Assembly (NCBI GenBank): GCA_024398935.1
Contig: JAKSIH010000003.1
Coordinates: forward strand, 1-64,000
From: Fibrobacter sp.
GTDB taxonomy: Bacteria; Fibrobacterota; Fibrobacteria; Fibrobacterales; Fibrobacteraceae
Length of the DNA stretch: 64,000 bases
Direction: 5' to 3'
The position numbers and the translations under genes are program-made. Each line of letters opens with the position of its first letter. Within the stretch, counting starts at the first letter, position 1. The notes under the pieces were generated by a model, which saw only the letters and a list, made by a program, of their open reading frames with translations, did no database searches and had not been told where the DNA came from. Of the stretch, positions 28,001 through 37,000 are shown in pieces.

Positions 28001-31000
28001 AATTGTAGCTAGCGACAGTGGATATGCAGGAGGTGTCATCGGTTACAACAAGCTACCCATTACCGTAAAGAACAGTGTTATTCGGGGAAACATCAGGGGT
28101 TTATACGCAGGAGCCATCAACGGCTACAAATATGGATACAAAACAGCTCTTGATTCAACCTATTATGTTGGCAATCTAACATATTTGCTCAGCGGCTATA
28201 AACATGCCATCGGCTATGAAGGCAAGTCAATTGGAGAAAAAGAAACCCCAAATTCCATCAAGAACAGTTACATTCTCGACCTGTCAGGAAATTCCACAAG
28301 CCTTTGGACAGGCAACTCCATAGCCCCCATCGTTTACAAGGCTGCAGGCTATGGCATTTCCGAGACAAAACCTGCGACGGTTTATACTGAAAATGATGTT
28401 GTGGTCTCGGCGAATCCAAAGACTCCTAAATTCGCATGGCTTATAGGTTACACCTACAATCCGAGCGAAAATGGCGGATTCCCAGAACAGCCTACTAGCA
28501 CAAAACTTCCCATCCACAGAGTAATAGGCATCAGCGGATCCGATACCCTTTACTATGGTTTCACAGATTACACAGGCAAGCTTGCCTACAAGGAAGATGG
28601 AACTAGTTTTGCTGCGCAAGACTACCCCACAGAATGGCCTGATGGCTGGAAAGATGAATGGAAGATTGTAGATGGCTCCGTTTACACTGAAGACTTTGAA
28701 AACATACATATTCTGTCGGAAGATGAAGCTCCGGTTGTTGGATGCGTGGCTTCCATCAAAACAGTTCGCGCCCTGAAAAATACAAATGCCATTAACTTCC
28801 CCAGCACCTGTACCGAAGTCACCTACAAGCTGGCCAATGATATTGTCGTAAGCGAAGAAACTGTTTCTAGTTCCTGCACCACAAACTGGTCCAACACAAA
28901 TGCAATTATCAAGGGTACATTTGATGGTGACGGCCACAAGATTTCCGGCATCTGCATTAACGAAACCGGACTTGAAAAGAATTTCATTCTGAACATTAAC
29001 AAGGCTACCAGCGTAAAGAATGTATCCTTTGAAAATATCTATCTGAATACCCAAAAGAGCGGCGGATACAATTTCTACGAAATGTCCCTTCTCGGCAATT
29101 CCAATACAACGGTTGCAAAGGAAATTTCAAACATTAGCGTTAACGGAGTCCAGATCGAAGGTAACCTGAAGAATGGCAAGGTTGGTTTACTACTTGCTGG
29201 CACCAAGAAGCAGCTCTCGTTGGACGGTATTGATGCAAAGAACTTTACGATTAATGTTACCGCAAGTGATACCGCTTATGTCGGTGGTATTATTTCTCAG
29301 ACTGATAGCATCAACGAGTCCACTACCTACGATTTCTCCAACATTGAACTGGACGGAAGCATTACCGTATCATCTACAGCAACCAAAAACGAAAATCTCC
29401 TCGTAGGAGGTATTGCAGGTAAGCTCCATTTCAAGGATGGTAAGGCGACTTTCCAGAACATCCATGTAAAAGTTCCCATCAACGCTTCCGGTAGATACCT
29501 GTACGTAGGTGGTATCATTGGCTGGACCAAGAGCGTAGCCTACCCCACATTGGACGCAATTAATGTTCACTATATAGGAACCATTACAACAAAGAGCGTC
29601 CTTAAAAACAATGTTGGCGGTATTATGGGTCAACAGGAATATATCTACGCTAATTACGAGAATGTTTCTGCAAAAAGTGCTGGAGGAAGCGATGGCGACT
29701 TATTTACCATCAATGCGCTTGGTGCTTCAGATAGCGACAACAATTTTGGTGGTATCATAGGAAACATACCTAATGGTAAATTCAACACTAACAATGTGAT
29801 TGTTCATGGTATTTTCAAAAACACCTCTGCCAACATAGCCTATCATGTAGGTGGAATTTTCGGATATAGCAATTCGACCAACCTGATCAAGAATACAATC
29901 TTCATTGGAAGTCTACCGAAGATTACTTACTACACAAGCCGTGTCTATGGTATTGGATTCCTACGTGGTTCTAACGCAAAGGTATATAACAGCTATTTCA
30001 TTGATAAGGCAGCCAATATCACGGCAACTTCCACCTACACCGGTAGTGACACCCTCGTAGGCTTAGGATCCAAGGATAATATAAAAGCTCTCGTTTCTAC
30101 CTCCTATAATGTAATTGCAAGCGCGTATCCCAAGACCCCTGCGTTTGCAGCCGCTTTACAGATGGCTTACGAACCCGGTAAAAACGAAAACTATCCACGT
30201 CCCTTAAAGGATGGAGAAAAAGCTCCGGTTCATATCATGGGTATTGTAGGAGAAGACACCCTTTATAATGCTTATACAAACACAGAAGGAAAAATTGCCT
30301 ACAAAGCCGACGGCACAGAATTTACCGCTGCCGATATGCCCGATGCAAGTAAGGTTCCTTCCGGTTGGGAAATCAGCCTTTCCACGATTTACACCAAGGA
30401 TTTTGTTCACGAACAAAACTTTACTGTAGGTGAAATTGATTCCAGCGGCTGTACTATTTCCATTTATTCCGCCCATGCACTAATGAACATCGGAAGAATT
30501 CCAAAGATTTCTACTTGTAGCAAAACCACCTATAAACTAGGTGCTGACATTGATCTTGGCGGTGATGGCACCAGCAACTGCAAAAACAACTGGGACCCCA
30601 CCTATGCATATTATGATGGTACAATTATCGGAAATAATAAAACCATTAAGGGACTTTGCCTAAAGGCTACCGATAGTGAGAATCTGTACATGTTCGATAT
30701 TTCCACCGGAGGAGGTATCAACTCCGTGAAAATGACCGATCTATACATCAGTAATGCGAAAAAAGACTTATCAAAAAAATTCACTGTAGGTCTTTTCAGG
30801 ACAAACACCATAGACTCAACTATTGAATCCAAATTCTCGACCTTGGACATCAACAGGGCAACCATTGAAGTCACCGGATTTACAGACACAACTTCCGTTG
30901 GTTTGATTACGGGAACAACGGCAAGTAATATGACAATTACTTACTCTAAAATCCAAAATTTAAACATCAACGTTGACGGATCCAGCGCCATTACCGTGGG

Positions 31001-34000
31001 TGGCCTTGTTGGCAAGACCACCAGAGGCTACAGACTCTATTTAGATAATGATAACGTTTCTGGAAATATTACCACCAAAACCAATAAAAATTCAAATTAT
31101 ACCGGTGGTATTGTGGGCTACGCCAAAGGCATGCGTTCCTACAAGAGTAAAGTTGAAGGAGACATTACCGCATTCGCTCAGGAAACAAACCAAGCAACTT
31201 ATTCAGATTCTCTCCTTGTCGGAGGTATTGCAGGAAACGTGAACCTGAGTACATTAAGATCCTCCCAGGACACTGTCAAGGCCAATATAAAGATTACCAA
31301 GGGATCTAAAGAGACATTTGTTGGTGGCCATTTTGGTAAGGTGACAACCTACTACTGTTACTTTACAGCCCCCACATTTATTGGATCTATTAAGGTTGGT
31401 GGCGCTAGAGCTACATCCTATGTTGGTGGCCTATACGGCGACATTGAATACTGGTATAGCTCTTCTGATTCTACTTCCAAACAAATCTACGACGCATATG
31501 TTTCTAGCCCCTATAGTTACGCAGGAGATCTCATTGAAGCGGACAACGTCGATTATATCGGTGGTGTTGCAGGTCTTATACGAAATAAGGAAAGTAAGAT
31601 TCAGTACAACACCCCTATTACCCTGAACAGAGCAACCGTACTCGGCAATATGTCTACCTCCATTTCTTCTGGAAATGGCTACACCCAAATGGGCGGGATT
31701 GTTGCAACCGGAGCTATCCATCTCAAAATAAACAACTCCCGTTATGTCGGCACGTTCTCCAAATCTGGGTCCGGATTACACGGCGTATACACCGGCCTAA
31801 TCGGTTCGCTGATGCCGTATCCGTCTAACCAGACTTATGCCGTCAATAACAGCTACATGATCGAACTGGGAGGCATCGCTTCAAAAGTTACTCCCCTGGA
31901 CTCCATTAGACACGTTGCAGGTGTTGTAAACTCCTTCACTGATTCTATCACCCTTTTTAACAAAGGCGATACCATAGGAAAAGCACTTCCCCGCTCACTA
32001 GCCTTTGCAAGCATGCTTGGCTTTACTTATGATAACTATGGAAAGTTGCCGATTCCTGTTACAGGCACACAAAAGCCGGTATACCATATTCTTGGCGTAT
32101 TCAAGGGAGACACTCTTTACGACGCTTACACTAATAAATACGGACAGGTTGCTTACAAGCCCGACGGAAGCGACTTCACGAGTAACGACTTGCCCAAGAC
32201 ATGGCCTAGTGACTGGCCCTCTGAATGGAAAATAACCACAACCCAAATCTTTACTCAAAATACTGAACATATTTTAAGAAGTACTGATAATGTTGACTAC
32301 GCTCAAATCAAGAATGAGAATGGTGAAGATGTTATTCTCATTAAGACTGCTGTAGGACTCCAGAACCTTGACGAAGTCTATAAACAGAAGGGCATGCTCC
32401 CTCTGGAACTAAATTCAGACATTATTCTTACAGAAGATCACTTAACAAATAGCTGCCAAAATAACTGGAACAAGGCTACCGCCAACCTCAAGACATCTCT
32501 AAACGGAAATGGTCACAAGATTTCCGGTATTTGCATCAGCGATTCAGAAAAAGACGATTCTTATGTATTTGACATAGCAAGTGGGACAAGTGTAGAAAAC
32601 CTAACTCTTGAAAATATCTATGTCAAATCTTCTCGCAGCACAAGTACATCGTCTGCTGACATCGCAATTTTTAGTTCCAATGAAACTTCTGGATCAGTCT
32701 CTTTTGCAAACCTGAACATCCAAAATGTTACTCTTGAAAACGCAGATACAAGAACTAATGGAGTGCAAGCTGCTCGCTATGGCGTATTGTTTGGAGGAAC
32801 CAACCTTAACGTCCGGGCAAAGAACTTAACGCTTAGCGATATAAAGATTTTAACTGCAACACAATCCTATGCAGGCGCTCTCATTGGCTACACTTCGGGA
32901 AAAGTTGATTTCGAAAACAACAAGATTAAGGCAAGTATTTCTCCGGCGGGATATACTTCAAGTGGCTCTGTAGGCGGCTTAGTCGGTTACATCGAAACAG
33001 CTGGCACCCAGATATCCAAACAGCGAGGCATGCCCCAGTATGCGCCACAGCCCATGGAGAACTACATAGTAAAAATTTCTGGACAAAACGATGTAGAAAT
33101 CAATGTTGAATCAATCAGTGGTACTGCATTTGGTGGCCTTATTGGTACGAATAAAGATACTCCGACTCTTATTTCCGAGAATACAGTTGCCATCTCGATG
33201 GAAAATTCAAATTACATCAGTGTTGGCGGCCTCATTGGCGAAAGCATCGGTGAAGAAAGCGAGACACAACAGCTGGATATGGAGAACAATGTCGTCACAG
33301 GCAACATTTCTACATACGCCACAACAACCCCGACATCTACTTGCTATGCGGGAGGTCTTCTTGGATATGCCTATACAAATGGCATTCTACTAACCTCCAA
33401 CCAGGATCGTTTTACAGGGAATATTACAGCCAATTGTCCCTATTTAGGCGGTCTTGCAGGTTACATTTCCACTCATAATGCGTCAGGCAACGCAACCTTT
33501 ACCAAGTCCTCCTTTACAGGGACCATTACAGGAGAATCTAGAGAAAGTGCCTATGTCGGCGGCATTGTCGGTTATGGTGAAAAACAGGTAACCATTAATG
33601 AATCTTCTGCAAGAGCCAGCGAAGGACTCCAAGGAAAGTTAATCGACTTTTCTACCACATCTAATTACTCCCTGGTCACGATCGGCGGCGTCGTCGGTTA
33701 CGCAAATCCTGTAGTCTTTGATGGTGCAAGCGCTGTGGGAAAAATCAGTCTTGGTTCCAACGGCGATATCTCCAGTGCTACAGATTATCGTTATATCGGA
33801 GGTCTTGTGGGGATCTCCGATTATACCACAAACTTTAATATCAGGAATTCCTTCTTTATCGGTGCACTTCCCACCCTTACCGCTAGAACCCTTGTCTACG
33901 GCATTGGCTACGGCAACTCTACTGCAACAGTTTTCAACAGCTATGCTGCAGTTGTCAATGGCGCAACCTCCTATCTATGGAATGGACAAACTGACATGGT

Positions 34001-37000
34001 AGGCATAACCATCGCACCGGACGTTCCTGCAAAGATTTACAAGGACGGAGAAGTTGTTAGCGAAGCTGCTCCCAACTCCCCCAAATTTGCAAACTTGCTG
34101 CAGACTTTTGCCTATGCACCTGATCAGAATGAAGGCTACCCCTATTATGATGCTCTATTAAATCCCACCTACTCCGTTTCCTGGGTTCTGGGAACAGAAA
34201 TCATCAGTCAAGTATACACAAATGGCTACGGGAAAATCGCCTATAACGCCGATGGTTCTCCAGTGACCGAGGCAAGCCTTCCGCCACTCACTTCGGACAA
34301 ATATGATGTATTCCCCGAAACCTGGGAAATCGATCTAGAAAAGATCTATTCCGCAGATATGGTTTATAAAGCAAAACTGCCTACCATTGTCAAGTGGATG
34401 GACGGAAACAGGGAAATCATCCAGGTAACCATTAACGCCAATGGCGATGGTATTCTCCCCAATGGAACCGAGATCAACAACCGAACTGTGCTAAAGCTTC
34501 CTCAATCCGAAAAGATTGTCACAAAGGACAGCATCAAATACAAGTTCTGGACCAACATAAAGAATGGCACCCTTATGAATCTTGAACAGTTCATCTGGGA
34601 TGCAGACGATTATGTAAATCTTTTTGCAAAAATTGAAGAACCCGTACAATTCTTCCTGGATTCCGTAACCATACCGAAGCCAAAGTTCTACCAAAATGAT
34701 CAAGCCACCTTAATCGCAAACAATATGGATGCGCAAATCTTCTGGAACGGGGAAAACTTTGATTTTGCAACTGCAACGGAAATGCCCAAAACGGTCTATT
34801 ATAGCAATACAGAAGGAAATTTCATAAAGAACATGGTATGGAACATGCAGATGTTTAATGGAACAGATGCTGATCCCACCGATTATCCGATTGCATCGAT
34901 TAATGATTTCTGGAAGCAACTTGCCTTAGCATACACCCACACATCCTTAACCAAGAAGGGGCTTACAGCAAGACTAGTCCTGCCCAACGATCAAATTTCT
35001 GATGGTATTATGGAACTCTTTGGATCTACCTTCTCCTACTTCAACATGGCCCAGCAGGATATTATCCTGACCATTGACGAACTTGATGTTGATGTAACCT
35101 ATTCATTAGCGGCAGATCCCGAGGCAAGGGAATTCACCATTCCCTATCCCAAGGCAATCAAGTTCAACAACCAGAAAAGGATCTATAATGCAAACCTAAA
35201 CGAAATTTATAAGGCTGATACGACCATTGTCTTTAACGAACATTATGGAGAGTACGCCTATACAACCTATCTCATTCCAAAGATTGTATTTGACGGAGAA
35301 GGGCTGGAACAATACGGAACTATCTTACAAGCCTATGCCGATTCTCTTGATGAAGAAGGTGGCAACTGGATTTTGGCAGAACGCGCAGCTACAGACGGAT
35401 GTTTCACCGGCTGGTCCGTAACTTACGACCAAAAAGGACATCAAATAACTTCTGATATAAGCATCTATGGCGGCAAAGGTTATTTCTACTACCGTTTTAA
35501 CAATGTCTCCAGCGAAGAAATTACAATCAAGCCTAAGTTTAACGCCACCAAGTGTACAAGAACAATCACATTCACTTACGCAGACGACATGGCCTCCACA
35601 ACACCAGCAGCAAATCAGCCCCCTGATTTGACTTGGAATCTATCACTCAAAACGGTAGACGGAGAAATCAAGTTTGAACCGGTTCCAGCAGAAGAAGGCT
35701 ATTCTGTAGAAATTCCTAGGACCAGCTCTTTTGCCTACAACGTCTCTAGCTCTGCCTTGGGACAAAAACTGCAACTAGTTCTTTACAGAGGAGCATTCTC
35801 TTTCTATGAGGGAATGATTCTTGACAAGTTCACTCCCTATGGAACAACCGATGATTGGAACATTGTCGGTGTTTCTGGAGTATCCTTCCTTGATATTGCA
35901 ACAATCATTGAATGGCTTGACGAAAAGGATTCTTCCTTATCGAAAGTCGCTATTGATCCCAAAGCCGGTTCCGCTTATACGGTCAATAAGGACAACTCTC
36001 TAAGTGAACTGAATTACGACAATATTCCTCCCTATGCCTATAGAAAGAACGGCAGCAACTATATCTTCGTGAATGAAAAGAACTTCATTTGGGGAGATCC
36101 AACCGCGGCGATCGAAGGTACCTACAAGGCCGTAAAGTTCAGCAACAGCGATGCTTTCAACTTTATGGTTACAGATGGAAAGACCGCAGTCAAGGCAGAA
36201 TCTGCTTCTGATGAAATTGCAAGCAATTATCTAGGCAAGTTCAATATCGAAACAGACTCCCTTCTGCCTAGTCTAGCTGCACAATTTATAACAGGCGACA
36301 ATCATTACCAGATATCCAACAACTGGTCTATACCCATGTCCTTCGGCTCCGCCGCAACCGTTGTTACAACAACAGACCTGCTTGACCAGGCAATCTACGC
36401 CTATGGGTCCGAAATATACTCCAAGGGAAAGATTAATCTGTATATGAACATCGGCGATGTCGAATATACCGACCCCGAATTCAATCAGCAGATTGACCCC
36501 TGTACATTCAATAATAAATGCCATATTTCAGATTACACGACCAAGGTAAAGAGCACCTCCAACAAGGTTCTGGAATTTACAGGCTATGTCCTGGACAAGC
36601 CTCACGATTTCAGGATTTACAGCAATGCACTCATTCCAATTATTGATGCCGTAAGCTTTGCAGAGGCAACCGACCCCATGATCGTTACGCAGTCCAACGA
36701 CAAGAACGAAATGGTCAACACAGCCGTTATCGCACCCAAAACCATTTACAGACTTCCCAGCGCAAGCAAGGAATTGAACCTGAGTCTGATGATGGCATCC
36801 ACTGCAGAAAGCGAAAATAAGGTTACCATTGCAGATCCTAACGTCAATGACGTTCTATTCCGCACCATGGCCTCCCCCACCAAGTACTATAGCCGAGTAG
36901 AACTGGAATTGCCTAGGTTTGCAACATTGAATTCCTGCTCTGTCAATTATGAAGTGCTGAATGAAGACGGCTCCGTAGATGAATACGCTGATATCTACGA

